Positions 54,701 through 62,505 of a DNA stretch of 64,000 bases are shown piece after piece; the stretch's first letter is position 1; each line of letters opens with the position of its first letter. The notes below the pieces were generated by a model. That model had not been told where the DNA came from. It saw only the letters and a program-made list of their open reading frames with translations, and did not search any database. Origin of the DNA: Mesorhizobium japonicum MAFF 303099 (GTDB lineage: Bacteria > Pseudomonadota > Alphaproteobacteria > Rhizobiales > Rhizobiaceae); NCBI RefSeq assembly GCF_000009625.1, contig NC_002678.2, positions 2,604,001 through 2,668,000 on the forward strand, given 5' to 3'. A program made the translations under genes and the position numbers.

Positions 54701-54797
54701 TTTCATCTCACACGAAGTGGTGCGGCTGACTGCGTCGAAGCAGAAGCCGTTCTACTATGTCGGCGGCGTGGAGAACATCGTGTTGGCCGAGCCGTGA
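51765..54797 (+). CDS. Exported WD40-repeat caspase-like protein
   Basis: A 1010-residue protein. A signal-like segment (RASRWLAMAGALITASAACA) starts near residue 12. A WD40 beta-propeller covers about residues 35-590, with repeats such as LAFTPDGEDIVSASDDKTIR and GLLVTGSADQTLRLWNLKTH. The C-terminal 270 residues are a caspase-like peptidase: LYVAVIGVDKYPF, His859 in FVAGHGIN and Cys911 in LLDTCHAAN. Here the Cys lies in DTCHA rather than DSCHSG. The propeller probably recruits substrates or partners. ATG 51765 starts 2 bases after the previous stop; the GTG of the next gene overlaps its stop by 4 bases. It is the second caspase of the operon. Confidence 0.88.
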   Translation: MGKPGTTFRLMRASRWLAMAGALITASAACAEDAPDFRLDLDTGGHTARIARLAFTPDGEDIVSASDDKTIRIWDWQSGVTLRTIRGYLGNGSDGKIFAVSVSPDGKTIAAGGYFGAGLGDKPPYGDIRLFDFATGKMKAVLRAADYATYDLAFSPDGKTLAAGGGDGMVYLWRLDDKSATGWTLDKKLDADSWHIDKLAFAAAGTRLAATTTDNGIRLWDVAKGEEIALPDEAEPLRDVSVLALAISQDGSLFATGSKDGQVQLWRAADGTLVHAMPKQDFLIGSLTFAKGSRLVASCGYRCADKHRSIVWNTDSGEKLLDYSGHDGTVYASAANADGSLVATAGGTRNAIQVWDPATGERKALLQGVGEPVTAIGIDAANGIIAWGNTNPCPERVACPEQLGALDKRLELPTTERFFDDPQPLTEPGSFARAAQSDGEWSLHATKGGKDALENAVLEIANGGKVVRSIENDATNGFAHSAFTLIDNGLGLITGGNDGTLLEYKAATARVSGEFTGHTGEINAMAASEKAGLLVTGSADQTLRLWNLKTHELIVSMFFAGPQWIAWMPQGYYYSSDEGDKLIGWHVNQGRDHEGRFIRAGQLKKYLWSPEMVRRAIILRSAKQAVKEMRPGVDNELQKLLQRKPPEFGVRLADDQSKVRDGYVAVEITGAKEAGTDVAGFSILSNSRNVGDIATRSAEGDKTTVEVPVENGQNTIRITGTNEYGYLTERSVTALARKTEKAEAKGKLYVAVIGVDKYPFLTDACSGHACDLRYPVDDATEFLEVVAQKSAPLFSSMETLVLVNREALDESPDKAKQTYTVASADNIMEPDSHTIDDQLADFLDRPGEHDTTIVFVAGHGINIDEDYYFIPTDGRKQDADRWKRSSLVDWGDIQKSVERAKGMRFMLLDTCHAANAFNPRLEKDAQDARIVVFSATAANNTAAELPELGHGVFTYSILEGLRGKARTSDGGITLFGLADFISHEVVRLTASKQKPFYYVGGVENIVLAEP

Positions 54798-56479
54798 TAG
54801 CCCGCCTGCTGACGGTCATCATCTTCTCCCTGGTTCTCGGCGGCACGGCACAGGCCGCCCCGATCGTCTGCCCACCCGGCACCGAAAACTTTCCACCCTT
54901 CTACGACGACGCCACGCTGTTCAGGGACGCCATCGCCAGCGTCGCCACTATCCCGCCCTCCAACCAGCGGCTGACCGGCATCACCGTGCCACATCACTTG
55001 CTGGCCGCCGACCTCGTGGCGCTGGGTTTTCATGCCGTCTCCGGCTTTCGTTACAAGCGCATCGTCATCCTATCGCCGGATCATTTCCACAAGACGCACA
55101 AGCTCTACGCCACCACGGCGCGCGGCTTCGACACCGTGCTTGGTCCGGTGGCCGCCGACAGCGATGCCGTGCGCCTGCTGGAAGCACACGGCGACATGGT
55201 CGAGGAATCCTGTCTGTTCGATAAGGAACATGGCGTGCGCGCCATGCTGCCCTTCCTGCACCACTATTTCCCCGAAGCGAAGATCGTGCCGGTGGCGATG
55301 TCGGTGAAGGCGAAGCGCGGCGACTGGGACAGGCTGGCCGAAGCGCTGAAACCGATTGTCGACCAGGACACGCTGATCGTCGAATCCACCGACTTCTCGC
55401 ACTATCTGCCCCAGCACGATTCCAGGCGTTTCGACCAGCAGACGCTGAACATGCTGGCCGCCGGATCGCTCGACGGCATCGCGGCGCTTCGCCAGCCCGA
55501 TCATGCCGATTCCGTCGGCGCGCTCTACATCCAGACCAAGCTGCAGCGCGAATTGTTCGGCGCCCAGCCACTGGTCGTCGCCAACGAGAACTCGCAGGAA
55601 CACACGTCCGACTATGTCGAGCGCACCACCAGCTATGTCGTGGCGCTGTTCGGCGCCTTCGGTCCCGGTTTCAACAACCCCGCGCTGCCAAAGGACAAGA
55701 TCTACTATCTCGCCGGTGACGTGAATTTCGGCCGCGCCATGAAGAAGATCCTGGTCCGCGACGACGTTGCCGACAAGATCGTCGACAGCATACTGGCACT
55801 GACCGGAGCGCGACCGCTGATCGTCAATCTCGAAGGCGTCATCCTGCCCAACGTGCCGGAAGCGATCGACGACATGACGCTGGCCATGCCGGAAGACCTC
55901 GCCGCCAGCATGCTGAAGCGGCTGCACGTCGCCGGCGTCAGCCTCGCCAACAATCACGCCCATGATCTCGGCCCCTCCGGCTATGCCGAGACGCTGCGCG
56001 CGCTGGACGGAGCCGGCATCCCGCATTTCGGCCAGGGTGAGACGCTGGCGCTGGCCGGCCTCGACCTTGTCGGCCTGACCGACATCGACACCAACGGTTC
56101 GAAGAACACCGACCTGCTCACCCCTGCCTTGCTCGACCGCCTGCTGCACGAGAATGCGCAGCGACCGGTGGTGGCCTTCGCCCATTGGGGCCGCGAATAC
56201 AAGACCGAACCGTCGGCGCGCGAAGAGATGCTTGCTGATGAGATGCGGCTGCGCGGCGTCTCGGTCATTGTCGGCGGCCATCCGCATGTCTCGAGTGAGG
56301 CGATCGTCCCGCTCGCCGGCGGCGATGTGGCGGAGGTCTACTCGCTCGGCAATTTCCTGTTCGACCAGAGTGCGCAACGCTCCTCGGGTTCGATGGTGGA
56401 ACTGCGCGTCTTCGCCCAGGGCACGATCTTTGTCAGGCTCATTCCGCTTCCCAACTATTTCGAGATGGGCCGAAAGTAG
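54794..56479 (+). CDS. Exported MEMO-CapA fusion protein
   Basis: A 561-residue fusion with a signal peptide (IARLLTVIIFSLVLGGTAQA). The first half matches the MEMO/AmmeMemoRadiSam B fold: His ligands appear in VPHHLLAAD, LSPDHFHKT and STDFSHYLP. The second half, from about residue 300, matches the CapA/PgsA metallophosphatase-like fold: LAGDVNFGRAM, NLEGVILP, LANNHAHDLG and GGHPHVSS. MEMO folds are related to class III dioxygenases and bind metals; CapA proteins act in poly-gamma-glutamate capsule assembly or stress. The two are fused and exported, which is unusual. GTG 54794 overlaps the upstream stop, so it is coupled to the caspase. Role unknown. Confidence 0.85.
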   Translation: MIARLLTVIIFSLVLGGTAQAAPIVCPPGTENFPPFYDDATLFRDAIASVATIPPSNQRLTGITVPHHLLAADLVALGFHAVSGFRYKRIVILSPDHFHKTHKLYATTARGFDTVLGPVAADSDAVRLLEAHGDMVEESCLFDKEHGVRAMLPFLHHYFPEAKIVPVAMSVKAKRGDWDRLAEALKPIVDQDTLIVESTDFSHYLPQHDSRRFDQQTLNMLAAGSLDGIAALRQPDHADSVGALYIQTKLQRELFGAQPLVVANENSQEHTSDYVERTTSYVVALFGAFGPGFNNPALPKDKIYYLAGDVNFGRAMKKILVRDDVADKIVDSILALTGARPLIVNLEGVILPNVPEAIDDMTLAMPEDLAASMLKRLHVAGVSLANNHAHDLGPSGYAETLRALDGAGIPHFGQGETLALAGLDLVGLTDIDTNGSKNTDLLTPALLDRLLHENAQRPVVAFAHWGREYKTEPSAREEMLADEMRLRGVSVIVGGHPHVSSEAIVPLAGGDVAEVYSLGNFLFDQSAQRSSGSMVELRVFAQGTIFVRLIPLPNYFEMGRK

Positions 56480-56663
56480 GCACTCCCCAGGGTGTCGAGA
56501 TTCGGGTCAGGCCCAGCCGAGAATGGTGGTCTCCGGGGTCGCTCTTGCGACGAGCGGAGCGTACTTTTGGGTACGTGAGCTCAGTTCTACTGCGACGCAG
56601 TAGAACGGGGAAGCGCAGGAGAGTGCCATTCGCAGGCCGGCCTCACCTGAATATCAATACACC
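56480..56663. repeat. Convergent intergenic palindromes
   Basis: Between the MEMO-CapA gene and the convergent MORN gene lies a repeat-rich stretch. It contains a perfect 10-base inverted repeat with 3-base centre (GTTCTACTGC/GCAGTAGAAC, 56584-56606), a GTAC...GTAC pair near 56560, and a GCTCTTGCGACGAGC-type hairpin. There is no T-run. It resembles rhizobial intergenic repeats and may also terminate the two operons. Confidence 0.45.
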
Positions 56664-58490
56664 CTAGCCGCAGCCAATCATCTGGCGGGGCAAATAGCAC
56701 GCCGCCGGCTCGGTCTTGGTCTCGAATAGCGATTGCTTCGGCCGGAAATAGAAAAAGGTCACCGGCTTGCTCTCGCGCACGCTGCCGTCGGCAAAATGCG
56801 CGGCGATGCTGAAACTGTGGATCGACGACATCGCCGACCACATCTTCAGCCGTGCCGTATAGGCGCTGATAGTCTTGTTGCCGCGCACCGGCATGGCGAT
56901 CGTGTAATCGTGCTTGCCGATCGGGAATTCGATGTTCTGGTAGTGCATCGCTTCCGGGCTGCCGCCACCGCCATCGCCGCATTCGGCCATCGATTCGGGA
57001 GTCTCGAAGACCGCCATGGTTACCTGGGCGCGGAAAGGCTCGCTCTGCTGGTAGACGTTGCCCTGATCGTCAGCCCAGGAATAGTCCAACTTGCCGATCG
57101 CGTTCAGCATCATCGCCTGGTTCAAATTGGCGAGATAGTCGCCGACCTCGCCGAACTTGATCTTGTTGGTGAACTGGCTGCGGCAAACATTGAGGCTGTC
57201 GACCGAGGGACAGGGGAAACGTCCCGTTTCCAGGCTCGCCGTATCGACGCCGGCCTCGTCCAGCACGCTCTTGATCGACACGTCGACGCCTTCGCCGAAA
57301 CCGCCGATGTCCTTGGTGAACATGCGGCTTGGCTGGCCGGTCGGATTGCCCTCCTCGTCCAGCGTGGTGAACTGGATCGACATCTTCATGTCCTTGGCGT
57401 CGCCCCAGCCATTGTTGACGATCGAGAAATCGGGCCGGAAGCCGATGCAGCCGAAATGCTCCGAGATCGACAGCATGGGTTTGCGGTAGGCGTCGCTGGC
57501 AGCGACCTTCATTTCCAGGCTGTCGAGCTTGACCCTGGACTCGTCCGTCGTCTTCAGATCGACCTCGGCAAAGGCCGGCGTGTTTTCCCAATCCGGACCG
57601 TCATAGACATTTGTGTTGTTGACCGTTCCGGTGCCGTTCCAGGCGTCGTTGTAGAGGGTGTCTTCGGGATAGATCGCGATGTCCTCGTCGCGCACCAGGT
57701 GCTGGTATTTCATGTCGGCCTGCTCGGTCACGCGCTGGTCGACGATGACGCCGATCTCGACCTTGTCGGCATCGCCGCCGCCAGCCTGCGCCTTGAGCAG
57801 GCCGCCGACCCTGGCATCGGCCAGGACGTCGGGACGCGAACCGCCGACCTCTTTGCCCATCACCCATTGCGATTCATAGACCGTGCCGCCGGCAAGCCGG
57901 GTCTGACCTTTGCCGTTCTTCAGGCCGTCAACAAAGGAGCCGGCGAATATTTCGCCTGTCTTCGAAAGCAACCGGCCCTCGCCATTCGGGACGCCGCCGA
58001 CGAACTGCCCCTCATAGCGGTTGCCGTCGGCATCCACATGGATGCCTTTGCCGTTGAGTTCTCCGCCAAGCCAATGCCCGTCGAAAACCTCGCCTGAGCG
58101 CAGTTCGAGCCTGCCTTGCCCGTCGGGCCGGCCGTTCCTGACATCGCCGAAATAGCTGGAGTAGACGGTCTTCGGGTCATAGCTCGCCGAGCCGCGCACC
58201 CGCCACACCAGCCTGCCCTTGCCGTTGATGGTGCCGTCCTTGGCGATCGTCTTATCGGGTGACTGGCCCGCCGCCGGCTCCCAGACGAAGTCGAGGTTCT
58301 TCTCCGGATGGAAATCCCACACACGCACGGTCCTGCGCAGCACCGAGCGCGTGGCGGCCTGATAGAGGATCTGCACGCGCTCCGCCCAGGCGCCGCCGAC
58401 AGGGGCGGGATCGGCAAAAGCCGATGAAAGCATCATCGCGCCCAACGTCGCTGCGGCCGCGACCCCCAACATTGCCCTTGTCCGCCCCAT
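56664..58490 (-). CDS. Exported MORN-repeat protein
   Basis: A 608-residue protein from ATG 58490, although the AAGGAG lies directly against this ATG and ATG 58472 is possible. MLGVAAAATLGAMMLSSAFA is a signal peptide. Residues about 105-210 contain four or five MORN repeats, such as YFGDVRNGRPDGQGRLELRS and YEGQFVGGVPNGEGRLLSKT. The remaining 400 residues are unrecognised and include Cys pairs (HFGCIGFRP, FPCPS, VCRSQ, ACYLP, IGCG). MORN repeats usually bind lipids or proteins. It lies downstream of the V8-like protease gene on the same strand, with a terminator-like hairpin between them. Confidence 0.8.
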   Translation of the reverse strand: MGRTRAMLGVAAAATLGAMMLSSAFADPAPVGGAWAERVQILYQAATRSVLRRTVRVWDFHPEKNLDFVWEPAAGQSPDKTIAKDGTINGKGRLVWRVRGSASYDPKTVYSSYFGDVRNGRPDGQGRLELRSGEVFDGHWLGGELNGKGIHVDADGNRYEGQFVGGVPNGEGRLLSKTGEIFAGSFVDGLKNGKGQTRLAGGTVYESQWVMGKEVGGSRPDVLADARVGGLLKAQAGGGDADKVEIGVIVDQRVTEQADMKYQHLVRDEDIAIYPEDTLYNDAWNGTGTVNNTNVYDGPDWENTPAFAEVDLKTTDESRVKLDSLEMKVAASDAYRKPMLSISEHFGCIGFRPDFSIVNNGWGDAKDMKMSIQFTTLDEEGNPTGQPSRMFTKDIGGFGEGVDVSIKSVLDEAGVDTASLETGRFPCPSVDSLNVCRSQFTNKIKFGEVGDYLANLNQAMMLNAIGKLDYSWADDQGNVYQQSEPFRAQVTMAVFETPESMAECGDGGGGSPEAMHYQNIEFPIGKHDYTIAMPVRGNKTISAYTARLKMWSAMSSIHSFSIAAHFADGSVRESKPVTFFYFRPKQSLFETKTEPAACYLPRQMIGCG

Positions 58491-58589
58491 CTCCTTGAGC
58501 CCCCTGGACGCCTCGCCCCTTGGCAGGCCAAGCGTAGTCGGGGCGCCGGCCTCGCGCAAGGGAAGCCATGAGGGAAGGATCGGCACGAA

Positions 58590-58618
58590 AAAGGCGGCGG
58601 GATTGACCCACCGCCTTT
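58590..58618 (-). terminator. Rho-independent terminator of the V8-like protease gene
   Basis: Just downstream (leftward) of the protease stop, AAAGGCGG pairs with CCGCCTTT around a small inner GGG/CCC stem, and the minus-strand transcript continues into five U (plus-strand A at 58588-58592). It separates the protease from the MORN gene. Confidence 0.75.
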
Positions 58619-58642
58619 GCCTTCACCGCGAACGCGCAGCGC

Positions 58643-59737
58643 CTATTTGTACAGGCTGTTGATCCACTGGACGTTGGCCGCGTTCAGGCGCACGGCGGTG
58701 TTCGCGTCGGGGCTTTCCGCGACGTTGACGCCGGTGATGATGCGCTGCTTGGACTTGGTGTCATAGGCATAGACCGAGCTGCCGCTCGACCCCGGGAACG
58801 TATCGCAATCATACTGGAAATATTCCGGGGCGATGTTCTCGGCATGCACTTCGCAGCTGGCCTTCCACATCGTGCCCATCGGCTTGTCCCCGGGATAGCC
58901 GACGAGGTTGGCGGTGAAGTCGCCGAGGTCGTCATAATTGGCGTAGCCCAGCCAGCCGAGGTTGGTGCCGACATCCTGCTTCAGCGTGATGATGCCAAGA
59001 TCCCACGGGATCACCGAGCCGTAATAGCCCTGGTAGTTGTCGATGAAGCCTTGCAGCACATAGGCGCTTTCATAGGTGAAGGCACCGAATGGTGCGTCGT
59101 CGGCAGTGCTGCCGTTGAGGCCTGGCACGAACAGATACTCGGAGAGCCAGTCCTTGTCCTCATGGCTGTAGAGGCAATGCGCCGCGGTGAGCACCGTGCG
59201 CGGGCCGATCAGCGTTGCAGAACAGCTGCCATAGCTGCCCGTCTTCGCCGATTTGGCTTCCAGATAGCCGATGGCCGAGAACGGATAGGTCTTGGTGTTC
59301 CTGACCTGCTCGCGATCGTCGGGGCCGAAAACCTGGCGCCCGGCCTCGCCTTCGCCGAGCCCGGGGTCCTCGGTCTTGCGCTCAGCCCCGTCGGCGCCAT
59401 TGGCCGGCGCGTTCAGTTCCTTGATGATGAGCTCGCGCAGCGCTTCGCTTGGTTCGATCTTGATCTCCTTGCCATCGGCGGAACGCCCGACGATGCCATA
59501 GGATTTGACAGCCGCCTTCTCGTCGGTGAGCGGCGCGGCGCGGCTGTCTTCATCAGTAAGCTCTGGAGTCGTGATCGGTTTTGCCCGACCGGCCTTGAAG
59601 TCGCCTGAAGTAACGTCCCGCATGCTTTCGCCATTGCCGGCACTGGCGGAACCAGGGTCGGCGGCGAAAACCGGGGCCGTCCACATTGCGGTGGAAAGCA
59701 ATGCGGACGCAAAGATAGCATTTGTCAGTTTTGTCAT
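58643..59737 (-). CDS. Secreted V8-like (glutamyl endopeptidase type) serine protease
   Basis: A 364-residue exported protease. MTKLTNAIFASALLSTAMWT is a signal peptide with cleavage near FAADP. About 120 acidic residues (LTDEDSRAAPLTDEKAAVKS and beyond) form a probable propeptide. The catalytic triad is His187 (VLTAAHCLYS), Asp246 (PWDLGIITL) and Ser318 (FPGSSGSSVY), the latter in the GNSGS-like motif of Glu-specific endopeptidases (S1B). The N-terminal charge region would keep it inactive until cleaved (inference). Start ATG 59737. It is divergent from the trypsin-like protease gene. Confidence 0.88.
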   Translation of the reverse strand: MTKLTNAIFASALLSTAMWTAPVFAADPGSASAGNGESMRDVTSGDFKAGRAKPITTPELTDEDSRAAPLTDEKAAVKSYGIVGRSADGKEIKIEPSEALRELIIKELNAPANGADGAERKTEDPGLGEGEAGRQVFGPDDREQVRNTKTYPFSAIGYLEAKSAKTGSYGSCSATLIGPRTVLTAAHCLYSHEDKDWLSEYLFVPGLNGSTADDAPFGAFTYESAYVLQGFIDNYQGYYGSVIPWDLGIITLKQDVGTNLGWLGYANYDDLGDFTANLVGYPGDKPMGTMWKASCEVHAENIAPEYFQYDCDTFPGSSGSSVYAYDTKSKQRIITGVNVAESPDANTAVRLNAANVQWINSLYK

Positions 59738-60138
59738 GGTGAGACTCTCCCAAAAGTCAGCAAGGACTGGATCAAAATAGAGAAATATTGTCGAGATCGT
59801 GGTGACGCCGAAAAATGAGTCTGCTCGCTGGCATTCCCCGCGAGCGTTGTTCTAGGCTGTCATTTTCAAGGCCCCCGCCAAAAAAACTCTGCAATGGTAT
59901 ACTGCCTAAAATAATCCAAGATTGGCAATGACAAATCGCTTCCACCTAGCCCGTGGGGGGCTATAGGATTTTGTGCGGGTTCTGCTCGCGGGCACGGTTA
60001 GCAAAAGTGGGATTCGGTTTTGTGACCGATCGCGCGCCGTTTTCGATACGGCACGCGCGCGGATCGCCGGACCGGCAACATCTTCTTGCACAATGCCCGG
60101 CGTCGATCCGCACGCGAGAATTGTCTGAGGAGGTTCAG
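59738..60138. promoter_or_regulatory. Divergent protease promoter region
   Basis: The 401 bases between two divergent protease genes must hold both promoters. An AT-rich patch at 59880-59935 with TATACT at 59898-59903 is the only -10-like element I would flag, without a convincing -35. No gene or RNA is recognised here. Confidence 0.4.
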
Positions 60139-61236
60139 GTGCACATCACAAATCGGTTCGGGCCAATCGCCGCCGCATCGCTGCTTGGCATTGCCGCCGC
60201 CTTTGTATCGATCAACCATGGTCGGGCGGATGAAGGCGCCGCAAGGCCCGAAGCAGCGGTCTCGCCGATGCATCGGGTGACCGAGGCCAGGGCCAAGGCG
60301 GCCGCCGAGAACCCTGACGGCACCGACCGGGTCTACGGCGGCAACCAGGCCGAAAAGGGCGCCTATCCGTTCCAAGTCGCGCTGCTCACCACCGCCAGGC
60401 TGGACGATAACCCGGCCTCGCAGGCCAATGCACAATTCTGCGGCGGCAGCCTGATCGCCCCGCAATGGGTGCTGACGGCGGCACACTGCCTCAACGACAA
60501 GGGCCGGCCGATCTCGCCGGACTCCGTCACCGTGCTGACCGGCGCCACCGACCTCAGCGAAGGCAACCGCCACAAGGTCTTGGAGGTCATCGTCAACGAG
60601 GGTTACAGCGAGCAGACGCTAGACAACGACCTCGGCCTGCTCCGGCTTGCCGAGCCGGCCGATGCGCCGGCCATCAAGCTTACCCGCGAGGCGACCCCCG
60701 ACACCGGCAAGACCACCGTCACCGGCTGGGGCAAGATGCAGGACGGGACATTTCCGACCACGCTGATGGTCGCGGACCTCGATCTGCAGCCGAACAGCAC
60801 CTGCAACAGCGGCATCAAGGCCATCTATGCGCATGACCTCAAGGCCGCGCTCGGTGATCTGTCCCACCGCATGCGCTATTCGGAAAAGGGCATCGATGCC
60901 GCCGCCAATGCGATTGCCGCCGACATGACTGACCCGCTGACCGGCAACATGATCTGCGCCGGCACCACCAGCGGCGTACGCGATGCCTGCAATGGCGACA
61001 GCGGCGGTCCGCTGTTCATGACCGGCGCCGACGGCCCGGTCCAGGTCGGCGTCGTCAGCTGGGGCGAAGGCCCCGCCGACGGCAGCGCGGCCTGCGGCCA
61101 CAAGGACGCCTATGGCATCTACACGCGGCTGGCCAACTACGGCGGCTGGATCGAGGCGAAGATGAAGACCCCTGCTCCCGCGCCGGAAAAGCCGAAAGCC
61201 GGGCTGGGCACCGCCCAGAAGCCGAAGACGCCCTGA
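60139..61236 (+). CDS. Secreted trypsin-like (S1A) serine protease
   Basis: A 365-residue secreted protease. A signal-type helix (GPIAAASLLGIAAAFVS) ends near residue 30. About 34 residues of propeptide precede the activation site DRVYGGNQAE, where cleavage after Arg64 would free the new N-terminus. The triad is His116 (VLTAAHCLN), Asp164 (DNDLGLLRL) and Ser288 (CNGDSGGPL). Asp282, six residues before the Ser, is the S1-pocket Asp of trypsin, so it should cut after Arg/Lys. The C-terminus is Pro/Lys rich. GTG 60139 has AGGAGG at 5 bases. A strong terminator follows. Confidence 0.9.
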   Translation: MHITNRFGPIAAASLLGIAAAFVSINHGRADEGAARPEAAVSPMHRVTEARAKAAAENPDGTDRVYGGNQAEKGAYPFQVALLTTARLDDNPASQANAQFCGGSLIAPQWVLTAAHCLNDKGRPISPDSVTVLTGATDLSEGNRHKVLEVIVNEGYSEQTLDNDLGLLRLAEPADAPAIKLTREATPDTGKTTVTGWGKMQDGTFPTTLMVADLDLQPNSTCNSGIKAIYAHDLKAALGDLSHRMRYSEKGIDAAANAIAADMTDPLTGNMICAGTTSGVRDACNGDSGGPLFMTGADGPVQVGVVSWGEGPADGSAACGHKDAYGIYTRLANYGGWIEAKMKTPAPAPEKPKAGLGTAQKPKTP

Positions 61237-61272
61237 AACCCGGCTATTTTGTCCGACATTTTGCTTGTCATG

Positions 61273-61302
61273 AAAACGGCGGGAGAGATTCCCGCCGTTT
61301 TT
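61273..61302. terminator. Bidirectional Rho-independent terminator
   Basis: AACGGCGGGA pairs with TCCCGCCGTT around a 5-base loop, with A on the 5' side and T on the 3' side (61273-61302), so it can stop transcripts from both convergent genes: the trypsin-like protease and the aldo/keto reductase. Confidence 0.85.
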
Positions 61303-61325
61303 ATTTGCCGGCTTGTCCGATAGCT

Positions 61326-62372
61326 TTATTTCCTCGGCGGGCCTTTGCGCTCGGCGGAGGCTGCCCACAGATTGATGTCGGATTCGCGTGCGTAGCTATC
61401 GATCTCGGCCAATTCGGCATCGCTGAAGTCGAGCACCTTCAGGGCGCCGACGCAGTCCTCGACCTGCTCCGGCCGGCTGGCGCCGATCAGCGCCGACGTC
61501 ACCTTACCCTTGCGCAGCACCCAGGCCAGGGCCATCTGCGCCAGCGTCTGGCCGCGCTTGCCGGCGATGGCGTTGAGCGCCCTGATGTTGGCGATGGTGC
61601 GGTCGTTGATGAAGGCCGACTTCAGCGACTTGCCCTGCGAGGCACGGCTGCCTTCGGGGATGCCGCCAAGATATTTGTCGGTCAGCATGCCCTGGGCCAG
61701 CGGCGAGAACACGATCGAGCCGACACCGAGCCCTTCCAGCGTGTCGAGCAGGCCGTCTTCCTCCACCCAGCGGTTCAGCATCGAATAGCTCGGCTGGTGG
61801 ATGACGCAGGGCGTGCCGAGCTGCCGCAATATGTCGGCAGCCTCGCGGGTGCGCTGCGAATTGTAGGACGAGATGCCGGCATAGAGCGCCTTGCCCGAGC
61901 GCACCGCATGGTCGAGCGCCCCCATGGTTTCTTCCAGCGGCGTGTCGGGGTCGAAGCGGTGCGAATAGAAGATATCGACATAGTCGAGCCCCATCCGCTT
62001 CAGGCTCTGGTCGAGGCTGGCCAGCATGTATTTGCGCCCGCCCCATTCACCGTAAGGGCCGGCCCACATTTCATAGCCGGCCTTGGTCGAAATGATCAGC
62101 TCGTCGCGATAGGCGGAAAAATCGGTGCGCAGGATTTCGCCGAAAGCGGTTTCGGCCGAGCCGGGCGGCGGTCCGTAATTGTTGGCGAGATCGAAATGCG
62201 TGATGCCGAGGTCGAACGCCTTGCGCACGATCGCCTGCTTGGTCTTGTGCGGCGTGTCATTGCCGAAATTGTGCCACAGGCCGAGCGAGATCGCCGGCAG
62301 CTTGAGGCCGGAGCGCCCACAGCGGTTGTAGATCATCTTTTCGTAGCGATTTTCGGCGGCGACATAGGGCAT
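61326..62372 (-). CDS. Aldo/keto reductase (YghZ/L-glyceraldehyde 3-phosphate reductase type)
   Basis: A 348-residue NADPH-dependent reductase. GVNHFDLANNYGPP-like ITHFDLANNYGPPPGSAETA holds the catalytic Asp/Tyr; Lys is in ISTKAGYEMWAGPYG and His in DIFYSHRFDPDTP. The cofactor-binding end is ALIGASRPEQVEDCVGAL. WAGPYGEWGGRKYMLASLDQ is characteristic of the YghZ subgroup that detoxifies aldehydes such as L-glyceraldehyde 3-phosphate. It is on the same strand as the oxidoreductase gene upstream, 133 bases apart, with a hairpin between. Confidence 0.88.
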   Translation of the reverse strand: MPYVAAENRYEKMIYNRCGRSGLKLPAISLGLWHNFGNDTPHKTKQAIVRKAFDLGITHFDLANNYGPPPGSAETAFGEILRTDFSAYRDELIISTKAGYEMWAGPYGEWGGRKYMLASLDQSLKRMGLDYVDIFYSHRFDPDTPLEETMGALDHAVRSGKALYAGISSYNSQRTREAADILRQLGTPCVIHQPSYSMLNRWVEEDGLLDTLEGLGVGSIVFSPLAQGMLTDKYLGGIPEGSRASQGKSLKSAFINDRTIANIRALNAIAGKRGQTLAQMALAWVLRKGKVTSALIGASRPEQVEDCVGALKVLDFSDAELAEIDSYARESDINLWAASAERKGPPRK

Positions 62373-62447
62373 GGGGAAAGATCCTCGAATCTGAACAGGC
62401 CGGGCAGCTTCATCGCAAAAGCGGTGAGCCGGCCCGGCGCCCTTTTA

Positions 62448-62475
62448 CCCTCTCCCCGGCCGAACGGGGAGAGGG
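62448..62475. terminator. Intergenic hairpin, terminator-like
   Basis: CCCTCTCCCC and GGGGAGAGGG form a perfect 10-base stem with an 8-base loop, 31 bases downstream of the oxidoreductase stop on the minus strand. Short purine-rich hairpins like this recur between rhizobial genes. There is no long T-run. Confidence 0.5.
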
Positions 62476-62505
62476 GCAAATCAAAATTATCGATAATCTC
62501 TGCGC

